Notes under the pieces: model-generated | Told to the model about the DNA's origin: nothing | Database searches by the model: none | What the model saw: the letters and a program-made list of their open reading frames with translations, nothing else | Shown: piece after piece, positions 7,975 to 17,137 of the stretch | How positions within the stretch are numbered: position 1 is the first letter of the stretch | Layout of the letters: every line of letters begins with the position of its first letter | Position numbers and translations under genes: made by a program | Source: Bacteroidota bacterium | Lineage (GTDB): Bacteria; Bacteroidota; Bacteroidia; Chitinophagales; Chitinophagaceae | Length of the DNA: 64,000 bases | Assembly: GCA_016183765.1 (NCBI GenBank) | Contig: JACPEA010000001.1 | Coordinates: 113,098-177,097 of the forward strand | Reading direction: 5' to 3'

Positions 7975-10900
7975 GTGAGATTAAAGTCATTAGAAATCAA
8001 AGGGTTCAAAAGTTTTGCTGATAAAACTGTAGTGAGTTTTGACGAAGGCATCACCGGTATCATCGGACCAAATGGTTGTGGAAAAAGTAATATCATCGAT
8101 AGCATCCGCTGGGTGATCGGTGAGCAAAAAATATCTGCACTCAGAAGTGAGAACCTGGAAGCGCTTGTCTTCAACGGAAGTAAAACAAGAAGTCCCAGCG
8201 GTCTGGCCGAAGTAAGCCTCACGTTCGAGAATACCAAGAACCTGTTACCTACCGAATTCAATACCGTAACCGTAACCCGCCGCTTTTACAAGAACGGGGA
8301 AAGCGAATACCGTTTGAACGATGTTACCTGTCGCCTGAAAGATATCCATAACCTCTTCCTCGATACCGGCGTAAGCACCGACAGTTATGCCATCATTGAA
8401 CTGGGAATGGTGGATGATATCATTAAGGACAAGGAGAACAGCCGCCGCCGTATGCTGGAGCAGGCCGCCGGTATCACCATCTACAAGACCCGTAAAAAAG
8501 AGGCCAAGAATAAACTGGATGCCACCGAGCAGGACCTGGCACGTATCGAAGACCTTCTGTTCGAGATCAACAACCAGTTAAAGACCCTCGAGAACCAGGC
8601 CAAGAAAGCGGAGAAATATTACGAGATCAAAAAAGAATACCGCGAAGTGGCCATTGAACTGGCCAAAGCTTCACTTGAAGGCTTCAATATCACTTACAAG
8701 GAACTGAACGAACAGCAGGAGCTGGAGAACGACAAAAAGATCCGGCTGGAAGCAGAGATCGCCACCGATGAAGCCGCTATCGAACAGGAGAAAGTAGGAT
8801 TTATCGAAAAAGAACGCGCCCTGCAGAGCATGCAGCACGAGTTCAACGAATACCTGCAGGAACTGCGCAGCAAGGAGAACGAAAAGAACCTGGCTACCCA
8901 GAAACTGCATTACCTGAAAGAGAAGGAAACCAACCTGAAAGAGTTCCTGGAAAAAGCCGAAGGCCAGTTAAAGACCATCGGTGATTCGATCTCTTACACA
9001 CAGATCCAGGTAGGCGAGGAAGAAACCAGTTTGCTTGAACTGCAGGATAAAGTGGAAACCACCAAACTGGATGTGGAAGACAAACGCCGCAGTTTCGACG
9101 AGAAACGTACCGGGCTGGATGTTTTGCGCAACCGTTACCAGCAGATACAGCGCAGCCAGTTCGATGCTGAGAAAAAAGTGGCCGTAGCCGATACCTCGAT
9201 CCTGAACCTGCAGCGCGCGCAGGCCCAGCTGAACGAAGAGAAGCAGAACCGTGACCTGCAGATGCAGCAACTGACGGTTGAACTGGAAGAAAAAGAGACC
9301 ACCCTCGAGGCCAAACGTGTTGACCTGCAGCAATTGCAGGAGCACCAGGAGCGTACCAAAGAACAGATCTTTGAAACACAGGCCCAGCTGGAACTGCTCC
9401 GCAATGAACTGAACGAAGAGAACCGGAAACTGGATGCTAAGCGTAACGAATATAACCTGCTGAAAAGCCTGATCGACTCGATGGAAGGTTATCCGGAGAG
9501 CATCAAGTTCCTGCATAAGAACCCCGAGTGGAACCATTCGGCACCGATCCTGTCGGATATCATTTATGTAAAGGAAGAATACCGCACTGCTGTAGAGAAC
9601 GTACTGGAACCTTACCTCAACTACTATGTGGTGAACAACCTGGAAGAAGGTTTACAGGCCGTACACCTGCTGGATGCGAATAAAAAAGGGAAAGCCAATT
9701 TCTTCATGCTGGAGAAATTCGCAGACTTCCGCGTAGAGACCCATCAGCCCGCCAATACCATCAAAGCAATGGATGTGATAGAGGTGGACGAGCAATACCG
9801 TAAGCTGGCGCAATACCTTTTGGCCAATGTATATATCGCCGAAAACGATGAAGCCATTGCCAACAGCAACGGAGCAGTAGTGCTGGAAAAAACCGGTAAA
9901 TATGTAAAAGGCAAATACACGTTGACCGGCGGTAGCGTAGGCCTGTTTGAAGGAAAAAAGATCGGCCGTGCCAAGAACCTGGAAAAACTTTCTGAAGAGA
10001 TCTTTGACCAGGAAGCGGTGGTGAACCTGCTGAAATCAGATATACAGGCCAAACACAATGAAGTGATCGCTTTCAACGACCAGTTGAAGGAGAACGTGAT
10101 CAAACAGACCGAGAACGAGATCAACCAGCTGACCAACCAGGTATTTGCAGCCAAAAACCGAATGGAAAATCTGCAGGCAGCACAGCAGAATGGTTTACAG
10201 CGCCTGGAAGACCTGGACATGCGCTTACAGGCCGAACACGATGGCATAGCTGCTACCCGCGAAGAATTCCATGCGCTGAATGAGCAGTTGCAGTCTACTG
10301 CTGAGGAACTGAAAACAGTAGAGCAGGATTACCAGTCGGCCGAATACGAATATAATTTTGCATCGGTACAATACAATGAGACCAACCTGCAGTTGACACG
10401 TCAGCAGAGTAAGATCACCAGCCTGAAGCAGGAACTGGTGTTCAAGGAGAACCAGCTGAACGACCTGCACCTGCAGATCGGTAACAATACTTCACAGCTG
10501 TCAGAAGCCAGCGCCAATATAGAAGAGAGTGAAAAAGCATTGATCGGTTCCGAAGAACTGTTATTGGAAATGCTGCGTAAGAAAGAAGAAGAGGAGAAAA
10601 AACTGAACGAAGCGGACCAGGCATACTACAACCTGCGGAATGCTTTACAGGAAAAAGAGAGCGAGCTGCGTTTGAAAGTGAAGAGCAAGGAAATGATCGA
10701 CCACCTGGTAACAGAGATCAAAGACAAGCTGAATGAACTGAAACTGCAGCTGGCCGGTATGAAGGAAAGGCTGAGCGTGGAGTTCAAAGTGGAACTGGAT
10801 GAGATTCTGGACCAGGCCAGGACCACCGAAACAGCACTGGAAGACCTTCAGGCCAGTTCAGACCGGATGAAAAAGCGCCTCGAGAATATGGGCGAAGTGA

Positions 10901-11496
10901 ACCCTACTGCCATTGAAGCGTATACGGAAATGAAAAAACGTTACGAGTTCATTCTCGAACAGAAGAACGACCTGGTATCGGCCAAAGAGAGCCTGTTACA
11001 AACCATCCAGGAAGTGGAAGCCACTGCCAACCAGCAGTTCCTCGATACCTTTAACCAGGTACGCGAGAACTTCCAGAAAGTGTTCAAAGCCCTGTTCACA
11101 GAAGAAGATACGGCGGATATGATATTGGTGAACCCCGAGAACCTGGCTGAGACCGGTATCGAGATCATCGCCAAACCCAAAGGAAAACGTCCTTCTTCCA
11201 TCACCCAGTTGAGTGGAGGAGAGAAAACACTGACCGCTACGGCGCTGCTGTTCTCGATCTATCTCATCAAACCGGCACCTTTCTGTATCCTGGATGAGGT
11301 GGATGCGCCGCTGGATGATGCCAACGTAGGTAAGTTCACACAGATGATCAAGAAATTCAGTGATAACTCACAGTTCATCATCGTTACGCACAACAAACAG
11401 ACCATGAGTGCAGTAGATGTGATCTATGGTGTGACCATGCAGGAGCCCGGGGTCAGCAAACTGGTTCCCGTAGATTTCCGAAGCCTCGCTAACTAA
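7975..11496 (+). CDS. smc: Chromosome segregation protein SMC
   Basis: ATP-driven DNA-compaction and segregation protein, working with ScpA/ScpB (not in this window). 1173 aa, the expected length. N-terminal head with Walker A GPNGCGKS (31-38); a long coiled coil rich in Glu, Lys, Leu and Gln; hinge at roughly residues 520-665 (SDIIYVKEEYRTAVENVLEP to LTGGSVGLFEGKK); return coiled coil; C-terminal head with signature LSGGEKT (1079-1085) and Walker B FCILDEVDAPLDD. The start is GTG, in a good position for MRLKSLEIKGFKSF. A one-mismatch -7 box (TATGTTCG, 7944-7951) lies 23 bp upstream. A strong terminator follows. Confidence 0.97.
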   Translation: MRLKSLEIKGFKSFADKTVVSFDEGITGIIGPNGCGKSNIIDSIRWVIGEQKISALRSENLEALVFNGSKTRSPSGLAEVSLTFENTKNLLPTEFNTVTVTRRFYKNGESEYRLNDVTCRLKDIHNLFLDTGVSTDSYAIIELGMVDDIIKDKENSRRRMLEQAAGITIYKTRKKEAKNKLDATEQDLARIEDLLFEINNQLKTLENQAKKAEKYYEIKKEYREVAIELAKASLEGFNITYKELNEQQELENDKKIRLEAEIATDEAAIEQEKVGFIEKERALQSMQHEFNEYLQELRSKENEKNLATQKLHYLKEKETNLKEFLEKAEGQLKTIGDSISYTQIQVGEEETSLLELQDKVETTKLDVEDKRRSFDEKRTGLDVLRNRYQQIQRSQFDAEKKVAVADTSILNLQRAQAQLNEEKQNRDLQMQQLTVELEEKETTLEAKRVDLQQLQEHQERTKEQIFETQAQLELLRNELNEENRKLDAKRNEYNLLKSLIDSMEGYPESIKFLHKNPEWNHSAPILSDIIYVKEEYRTAVENVLEPYLNYYVVNNLEEGLQAVHLLDANKKGKANFFMLEKFADFRVETHQPANTIKAMDVIEVDEQYRKLAQYLLANVYIAENDEAIANSNGAVVLEKTGKYVKGKYTLTGGSVGLFEGKKIGRAKNLEKLSEEIFDQEAVVNLLKSDIQAKHNEVIAFNDQLKENVIKQTENEINQLTNQVFAAKNRMENLQAAQQNGLQRLEDLDMRLQAEHDGIAATREEFHALNEQLQSTAEELKTVEQDYQSAEYEYNFASVQYNETNLQLTRQQSKITSLKQELVFKENQLNDLHLQIGNNTSQLSEASANIEESEKALIGSEELLLEMLRKKEEEEKKLNEADQAYYNLRNALQEKESELRLKVKSKEMIDHLVTEIKDKLNELKLQLAGMKERLSVEFKVELDEILDQARTTETALEDLQASSDRMKKRLENMGEVNPTAIEAYTEMKKRYEFILEQKNDLVSAKESLLQTIQEVEATANQQFLDTFNQVRENFQKVFKALFTEEDTADMILVNPENLAETGIEIIAKPKGKRPSSITQLSGGEKTLTATALLFSIYLIKPAPFCILDEVDAPLDDANVGKFTQMIKKFSDNSQFIIVTHNKQTMSAVDVIYGVTMQEPGVSKLVPVDFRSLAN

Positions 11497-11517
11497 CCCA
11501 ACCCAATGCATAGGATA

Positions 11518-11553
11518 ATGGGATTAAGAGTGTTCTCTTGATCCCATTTTTTT
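11518..11553 (+). terminator. Intrinsic terminator after smc
   Basis: A 13-bp stem (11518-11530 with 11535-11547, one G-U pair) with a 4-nt TGTT loop is followed by a T run to 11553. It lies 21 bp after the smc stop. Confidence 0.85.
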
Positions 11554-11602
11554 AAAGTGATGTGTTTTCGCATATATTATTTGTAAGCATAGTATTACCA
11601 GC

Positions 11603-12052
11603 TTGTATAGATCCGTTACCATACTTTACCTTGTCTGTTTTGCCTGTTACCTCGTAGCTACCCGGCAGCCGGATTATTTTGATGGGAGGAAAGCCCCGGC
11701 TACGATCCAATGGCTGCCAGACAGTGCATCGGGCAAAAATATTCCCCAGGCGGTGTTCCATGATGGCCGTAAGCAATACGCTGTAGACGCGCGTTATGTT
11801 TTTCGCGAATGGGAAACAGGGGAGAAGACAGAAGTGATCTACGAAACGGGTCAACCTGAAAAAGCGGTGGTGTACCGTTTCTGGGGTTACTGGTTAAGCT
11901 GGGGCGAACTGCTGGGAACGGTCGTGATCTATATTGCCCTGTTCCAGGTGGCGGTGTCCGTTACCCGGAACCCAACGGCAGAAGCCCTGGTGGAACAACT
12001 GGATTACCGGCCGGAGAAAAAAAGAAGGTACAAAACACCCGAAGAAGAATAA
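11603..12052 (+). CDS. DUF3592-like membrane protein
   Basis: 149 aa with two hydrophobic helices (about residues 4-19 and 102-118) that enclose an extracytoplasmic domain with the pattern of DUF3592 proteins (DGRKQYAVDARYVFREWETG, then a YETGQPEKAVVYRFWG segment). The tail is basic and cytoplasmic (KKRRYK). Function is unknown. The frame has no ATG near its beginning and is open from 11561; the TTG at 11603 is the best start available and is uncertain. It lies downstream of the smc terminator and converges on smpB. Confidence 0.6.
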   Translation: MYRSVTILYLVCFACYLVATRQPDYFDGRKAPATIQWLPDSASGKNIPQAVFHDGRKQYAVDARYVFREWETGEKTEVIYETGQPEKAVVYRFWGYWLSWGELLGTVVIYIALFQVAVSVTRNPTAEALVEQLDYRPEKKRRYKTPEEE

Positions 12053-12075
12053 AAATATTTTTTGGAAGAAGCCGT

Positions 12076-12513
12076 TTATTTCAGGTAACGTTTGATCTCT
12101 TTCTCCACGTCGCGGTTCTTGATGGTCTCGCGTTTGTCGTGCAGCTTTTTACCACGGCCCAGTCCAATCTCTACTTTTACCAGGTTCTTGTCCGTAAAGA
12201 ATACTTTCAGCGGCACTACGGTATATCCTTTCTCCTTGATCTTGGCCTGTATCTTCTTCAGCTCTTTTTTGTTGAGCAGTAGTTTCCGGTCGTGTACCTC
12301 AATATGGTTATAGGCTGTTCCGTGTGTATAGCTGGCAATGAACAGGCCCCGCACCCATAATTCCCCATCATCGAACAGGCAGAAAGCATCATTGAAACTG
12401 AGTTTTCCCTCACGGATCGATTTGACTTCCGTTCCCAGCAATACGATACCTGCTACATATTTATCTTCTATGGAGTAGTTAAAGTAAGCCTGGCGGTTGT
12501 TCATTTCGGCCAT
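12076..12513 (-). CDS. smpB: SsrA-binding protein SmpB
   Basis: Binds tmRNA and delivers it to stalled ribosomes in trans-translation. 145 aa, with the conserved blocks GIVLLGTEVKSIREGK, FNDAFCLF, LWVRGLFIASY and the basic C-terminal region GKKLHDKRETIKNRDVEKEI. The ATG at 12513 (MAEMNNRQAYFNYSIEDKY) or the fourth codon, also ATG, could serve as start. It is separated from the upstream accD by an AT-rich inverted repeat. Confidence 0.95.
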   Translation of the reverse strand: MAEMNNRQAYFNYSIEDKYVAGIVLLGTEVKSIREGKLSFNDAFCLFDDGELWVRGLFIASYTHGTAYNHIEVHDRKLLLNKKELKKIQAKIKEKGYTVVPLKVFFTDKNLVKVEIGLGRGKKLHDKRETIKNRDVEKEIKRYLK

Positions 12514-12526
12514 GAAAGTTGGTCAT

Positions 12527-12588
12527 TGGTAATTAATAATTAGTAGTTGGTAATGAGTAATTATTAACTACTGACTACTAATTGAAAC
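12527..12588. repeat. AT-rich intergenic inverted repeat (TTAGTAGTTAG type)
   Basis: Arms AATTAGTAGT (12538-12547) and ACTACTAATT (12574-12583) are perfect complements, with further imperfect pairing between them. The same TAGTAATTAG vocabulary recurs at 45001-45047 and 49011-49081, always between genes. Confidence 0.6.
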
Positions 12589-13509
12589 TTAGCTTCTGAA
12601 AAGTAACACCAGCTGCGCCAGTTTTTCTTTCAGGTTCTTCCTGTCAATAATGAAGTCGAGGAAACCATGCTCCAGCAAAAACTCACTTCTCTGGAAACCC
12701 TCGGGAAGGTCTTTTTTGATGGTCTCTTTGATCACACGCGGACCGGCAAAACCGATCAGGGCGCCAGGTTCGGCAATATTCAGGTCGCCCAGCATACCGA
12801 AGCTGGCCGAGATACCACCAAACGTAGGATCGGTGAGTAAAGAGATATAAGGAAGTTTGGCATCACTTAACTGCGATAACTTGCCGCTGGTCTTGGCCAG
12901 CTGCATCAGGCTGAAAGCGCTTTCCATCATCCTGGCGCCACCACTTTTGCTGATCACTAGGTAGGGAAGTTTGTGCTGGATACAGTAATCTACCGCGCGA
13001 CTGAATTTTTCACCCATCACACTGCCCAGCGAGCCACCGATGAATTCAAAATCCATACAGGCGATCACGATGCCTTCTCCGTTGGCCTTACCCACGGCAA
13101 CACGCATGGAATCTTTCAGGTCGGTTTTGGAGTGGATATCGTCCAGTCGTTTCTGGTAAGGTTTGAGGTCGGTAAAACCGAGTGCATCAATGCTTTGTAT
13201 ATCTTCGAAAAGTTCGGTGTATTCCTTGTTGTCGAAGATTATATCAAAATACTCATCGCTGCCTATGCGGTGATGGTAATTACATTTGGGGCAAACGAAG
13301 AGATTTTCTTTCAATTCGCTGGTGGTACAGATATAATTACATTCCGGGCATTTGGTCCATAAACCCTCGGGTGTTTCCTTTTTATCGGCTGTAGAAGTTA
13401 AAATGCCTTTCCTGATGCGTTTAAACCACCGGGGTTTGGCAGGGTCTCCTCCCTGGCTATCATCTCCGGTCAGGTTTGCTTCAAAGTCTTCTTCACGTTC
13501 TTTTTTCAT
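12589..13509 (-). CDS. accD: Acetyl-CoA carboxylase, carboxyltransferase subunit beta
   Basis: First committed step of fatty-acid synthesis: with AccA it transfers CO2 from biotin to acetyl-CoA to give malonyl-CoA. 306 aa. The N-terminal zinc ribbon has Cys54, Cys57, Cys73 and Cys76 (CPEC and CPKC); then come the crotonase-type carboxyltransferase blocks [24 protein letters not shown] and [15 protein letters not shown], and [18 protein letters not shown] 13509 is preferred to an in-frame TTG five codons upstream. accA is not in the window. Confidence 0.96.
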   Translation of the reverse strand: MKKEREEDFEANLTGDDSQGGDPAKPRWFKRIRKGILTSTADKKETPEGLWTKCPECNYICTTSELKENLFVCPKCNYHHRIGSDEYFDIIFDNKEYTELFEDIQSIDALGFTDLKPYQKRLDDIHSKTDLKDSMRVAVGKANGEGIVIACMDFEFIGGSLGSVMGEKFSRAVDYCIQHKLPYLVISKSGGARMMESAFSLMQLAKTSGKLSQLSDAKLPYISLLTDPTFGGISASFGMLGDLNIAEPGALIGFAGPRVIKETIKKDLPEGFQRSEFLLEHGFLDFIIDRKNLKEKLAQLVLLFRS

Positions 13510-13733
13510 AACGGTCAATTGCAATTGGGGCGGTGAATATAATCATTTTTAACCACCCGGATGGTGAGTCGGGTTCGTCCGCTTACCATCCCCTTCCTGA
13601 AAGGGGGGGGTGAAAATAAGGGATAAATTAATATGTATCAATACTATACCTCAATAGTTCGGTTTGAGGACGGATAAAATTGTCAATTATTGTTTTTTAG
13701 GCAGCCAGGCATCAAGTGGCCAGGACAGGGCAC

Positions 13734-13762
13734 AAAAAACCGCCAGTTTTCAGGCTGACGGT
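13734..13762 (-). terminator. Intrinsic terminator after fbaA
   Basis: On the minus strand an 8-bp stem (13755-13762 with 13739-13746, one G-U pair) with an 8-nt loop is followed by six T (13734-13739). It lies 22 bp past the fbaA stop. Confidence 0.75.
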
Positions 13763-13784
13763 GGTGATACTTTTTTCGGAGATA

Positions 13785-14852
13785 TTAGGCGTTCCGGTTA
13801 ATACAGTTGAGGTCTTCAAAAGCAATTTCCAGCCTTTTACTGAAGCTTTCTTCGCCTTTGCGTAACCATACCCTTGGGTCGTAGTATTTTTTATTGGGTT
13901 TGTCAGCGCCTTCGGGGTTACCCAGCTGGCCCTGCAGATAGGCTTCATTCTTGACATAAAACTGCTGGATACCTTCCCAGAAGGCCCACTGCAGATCGGT
14001 GTCGATATTCATCTTGATGGCGCCATAACTGATGGCTTCCCTGATCTGGTGCTGTGGCGAACCACTTCCGCCGTGGAATACGAAATAAACGGGTTTGGAA
14101 CCGGTCTTCAGTTCTTTCTCTATGTAGTCCTGGCTGTTTTTAAGGATCACGGGGCGCAGTTCAACGTTACCCGGACTGTACACACCATGCACGTTACCGA
14201 AAGCGGCCGCTATGGTGAACAGTTTACCCACTTTGCTCAGCTCGGTATACGCGTAGGCAACATGCTGTGGCTGGGTATATAATTTGTCGTTCTCAACGCC
14301 ACTGTTGTCCACGCCGTCTTCCTCTCCGCCGGTAACGCCGAGTTCGATCTCGATGCTCATGCCCAGTGGCGCCATGCGTTTGTAGAAAGCAACAGAGGTA
14401 TGGATATTTTCTTCCAGGGGCTCTTCAGACAGGTCCAGCATATGTGAGCTGAACAGCGGCTGGCCCTTCTCTTTGTAGAATTGTTCGCCGGCATCGATCA
14501 GACCACTGATCCAGGGCAACCATTTTTTGGCAGCATGGTCGGTATGCAGCACTACAGGTACGCCATAATGTTTGGCCACGTTGTGGATATGTAGGGCACC
14601 CGAAATGCCACCGGCAATATTCCCCTGTAATTGATCGTTGGGCATTCCTTTACCGGCAATGAACTGTGCACCGCCGTTGGAGAATTGGATGATCACCGGT
14701 GAGTTTACTTTGGCCGCTGTTTCCAGCACCGCGTTAATGGTGTTGGTACCAATGGTGTTAACTGCAGGAAGTGCAAACTGGTTGTCTTTTGCATCGTTGT
14801 ACAATGCTTCGAGTTCTTCGCCGAACAATACGCCGGCACGGTATTTTTTCAT
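13785..14852 (-). CDS. fbaA: Class II fructose-bisphosphate aldolase
   Basis: Zinc-dependent cleavage of fructose-1,6-bisphosphate into DHAP and glyceraldehyde-3-phosphate in glycolysis and gluconeogenesis. 355 aa, the length of the E. coli FbaA type. Visible features: VNTIGTNTINAVLETA, the metal-ligand region VLHTDHAAKKW, EIELGVTGGEEDG, the glycine-rich phosphate loop FVFHGGSGS, and IKMNIDTDLQWAFWEG. Single gene with its own terminator. Confidence 0.96.
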   Translation of the reverse strand: MKKYRAGVLFGEELEALYNDAKDNQFALPAVNTIGTNTINAVLETAAKVNSPVIIQFSNGGAQFIAGKGMPNDQLQGNIAGGISGALHIHNVAKHYGVPVVLHTDHAAKKWLPWISGLIDAGEQFYKEKGQPLFSSHMLDLSEEPLEENIHTSVAFYKRMAPLGMSIEIELGVTGGEEDGVDNSGVENDKLYTQPQHVAYAYTELSKVGKLFTIAAAFGNVHGVYSPGNVELRPVILKNSQDYIEKELKTGSKPVYFVFHGGSGSPQHQIREAISYGAIKMNIDTDLQWAFWEGIQQFYVKNEAYLQGQLGNPEGADKPNKKYYDPRVWLRKGEESFSKRLEIAFEDLNCINRNA

Positions 14853-14954
14853 GTGTTTAGATTGTCTGGTTTAGCAGCTTTGGGGGCTTCTTGTTATCCG
14901 CAAGATACTTTACTTAGGGCAAACATCTGTTAGCTTTCTCTACAGGTCCATTGA

Positions 14955-15749
14955 TTAAACCAGGGATGTATGCAGCTTTCGCAGGTATTCTGCGGCATAT
15001 TGCAGTCGACTGCCATACCAGCTGAACATTTCTCCGTCAGCCAGTAGCAGTTTTGTTTCGGGTAAATATTCCGCAAGTTCTCGAACCTGTTTTTCACCAA
15101 AAGGATAGGGCTCCGAGGATAGCAATACCAGATCGGGTTTTGCCTGTTGCATCATTTCTGTCGTGATGACCGGATAGCGGGTCTCATGAGTAAATATATT
15201 TTCCAGTCCGGCGTATTCCATCATGTGGTGAATGAAAGTATCGCCCCCTGTTGTCATGTACGGATCTTTCCAGAGCAGGTAAATGGTCCGGATTTTTTTT
15301 CTGCCTGCCAGGGAATGTTGCAGTGCGGTAAGTCCTATACGGATGGTATTGATCAGTGATTGTGCTTTTACATCGGTTCCCGTGATGCTTCCCAACTGGC
15401 CAATCATGTCAATCGCATCATCGAGTGTATTGATATCGCTTACCCAAACGGGTGCCAGACCTTCCAGCGCTTCCACCTGCTCCTGCACATTCTCTTCCTT
15501 ATTGGCAATGATGAGATCGGGTTGCAGGGATTGGATAATTTTTGTATGTAGCTGTTTTGTTCCGCCAACCCTTGTTTTTTCGCGAAACCATGTATCGGGG
15601 CGCACACAGAATTTGGTAATACCCACTACGGCTTCGTCCAGTTCCAGGTATGCCAGCAATTCGGTTTGTGAAGGCACAAGTGAAACGATACGCCTGGGAG
15701 GGGCGGTGATTTTCACCTGCCGGTTTAATTGATCGGTGTACAGGGGCAT
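14955..15749 (-). CDS. Periplasmic-binding-protein-like helical-backbone metal receptor, no signal peptide
   Basis: 264 aa of the BtuF/FecB (TroA-like) fold: RRIVSLVPSQTELLAYLEL at the start of lobe 1, DLIIANKEENV, a connecting helix, then lobe 2 with WKDPYMTTGGDTFIHHMMEYAGL and PDLVLLSSEPYPF. BtuF proteins bind cobalamin in the periplasm for BtuCD. Here the ATG start leads straight into the domain (MPLYTDQLNRQV) with no signal peptide or lipobox, and no permease or ATPase is next to it, so the protein is probably cytoplasmic. Ligand unknown. Confidence 0.75.
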   Translation of the reverse strand: MPLYTDQLNRQVKITAPPRRIVSLVPSQTELLAYLELDEAVVGITKFCVRPDTWFREKTRVGGTKQLHTKIIQSLQPDLIIANKEENVQEQVEALEGLAPVWVSDINTLDDAIDMIGQLGSITGTDVKAQSLINTIRIGLTALQHSLAGRKKIRTIYLLWKDPYMTTGGDTFIHHMMEYAGLENIFTHETRYPVITTEMMQQAKPDLVLLSSEPYPFGEKQVRELAEYLPETKLLLADGEMFSWYGSRLQYAAEYLRKLHTSLV

Positions 15750-15913
15750 AAGCTAAGTTACAGAGAACTTTAACAGCCGGGGTTATGCATTTCTGCAGCG
15801 GCTGTATCTTTTCCTAAACTGTACGGCCATGTATACCTGCCGCAACCAGCAACAGCTGGTAACAGCTTCCTGGATTTTTCCCTTTACCGCACTGCGGAGA
15901 TGGTGAACCGCTG

Positions 15914-17074
15914 CTAGCGGTATTTATACCAGGCGCCTGTATTAAACAGCAGAACGGATTCATCTTCGCGGACATAATCCTTTTCAATGAGCTTGCGAAG
16001 ACCCATATAGGCTGCACTTCCTTCCGGTGATAAGAGCAATCCTTCCTGGCTGGCCATTTTTGCAATGCCATCCTGGATTTCCTTTTCACTTACGGTGATT
16101 GCCGTGCCTTTGCTTTCGCGCACCACTTCGCAGATCAGGTCTTTGGCAAAGGGGTGTGGTACAGCTAATCCATTCGCAACGGAAGGTTTTGCCGTGAAAG
16201 ATTCCGGAAAGGTTCCGGTCTCAAACATTTGTATCATAGGATTACAATTTTCAGATTGAACAATCACCATCTTTGGTAGCTTGCCGGTGATCCAGTTGAG
16301 TTGTTGCATTTCGCGAAAAGCCTTCCACATGCCGATGAGGCCGGTACCTCCACCCGTAGGATAGATAATCACATCGGGCAAATGCCAGTTGAGCTGTTCA
16401 GCAATTTCCAGACCAATTGTTTTCTTTCCTTCCAGCCGGTAAGGCTCTTTCATGGTAGAAATATCGAAAGCCCCTGTTTCTGTAGCCATCTGCCGGGCCT
16501 TTTTTCCGCAGGTATCAATCAGCCCATCCATGAGTATCAATTCGGCACCATATAGTCTGCATTCTTCCTTCAGTGTGTCGGGTGTATGCGCTGGCATTAC
16601 CACCGTAGCACGCATACCCGCTTTCGCAGCATAGGCACTCAGCGCACCACCAGCATTACCGGCAGTGGAAATGATGCAGTGCGTAACACCTAGTTCCTTC
16701 GCTTTTGAAATGGCTACACTCAGCCCCCTCGCCTTGAAAGAACCGGTGGGGTTTACACTTTCGTCTTTTAATAAAATTTCACGCAGTCCCAGATGCGATG
16801 CCATTCCGGAAAGCGAATGAATCGGTGTCCATCCCTCGCCCAGGGAAACAATGTTGTTGTCATCCAGTATCGGTAACAATTCCCGATAACGCCAGATAGA
16901 CTGTGGTCGGTTACATAGTTCTTTTTTGGATAGATGCGGCAGTTGATAATGTGCCAGCAGCGGCTGGTTGCAACAGGTTGCATAGGTTTGCAGAACTGAA
17001 GCAGGATAGGCTTTTCCGCATTGGGCACAAACTAGGTTTTCCAGTAACGAACCCTGTAAAATGACTGTTTTCAC
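15914..17074 (-). CDS. thrC: Threonine synthase-like PLP enzyme
   Basis: 386-aa fold-type II PLP enzyme. PLP lysine in the LKDESVNPTGSFKARG motif, phosphate-binding loop STAGNAGGALSAYAAKAG and the second glycine loop YPTGGGTGLIGMW. The N-terminus has a CAQCGKAYP pair plus a second Cys pair (TCCN), a zinc-ribbon-like start common in threonine synthases of this class. The start is GTG. It is preceded by a LysR gene on the same strand, with an inverted repeat in the gap. Threonine synthase (O-phosphohomoserine to threonine) is the best call; a diaminopropionate- or cysteate-type relative cannot be excluded by eye. Confidence 0.8.
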   Translation of the reverse strand: MKTVILQGSLLENLVCAQCGKAYPASVLQTYATCCNQPLLAHYQLPHLSKKELCNRPQSIWRYRELLPILDDNNIVSLGEGWTPIHSLSGMASHLGLREILLKDESVNPTGSFKARGLSVAISKAKELGVTHCIISTAGNAGGALSAYAAKAGMRATVVMPAHTPDTLKEECRLYGAELILMDGLIDTCGKKARQMATETGAFDISTMKEPYRLEGKKTIGLEIAEQLNWHLPDVIIYPTGGGTGLIGMWKAFREMQQLNWITGKLPKMVIVQSENCNPMIQMFETGTFPESFTAKPSVANGLAVPHPFAKDLICEVVRESKGTAITVSEKEIQDGIAKMASQEGLLLSPEGSAAYMGLRKLIEKDYVREDESVLLFNTGAWYKYR

Positions 17075-17111
17075 AGGGTAAAACTAGGGAATAGATATAA
17101 CCTTTATTATC

Positions 17112-17137
17112 TATAGTTATTATGATCCATAACTATA
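17112..17137. promoter_or_regulatory. Inverted repeat between lysR and thrC, candidate LysR operator
   Basis: Perfect 9-bp arms TATAGTTAT (17112-17120) and ATAACTATA (17129-17137) with an 8-nt spacer. The symmetry and AT content fit a LysR-type box (T-N11-A). The right arm overlaps the TAG stop of the lysR gene. Confidence 0.5.
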
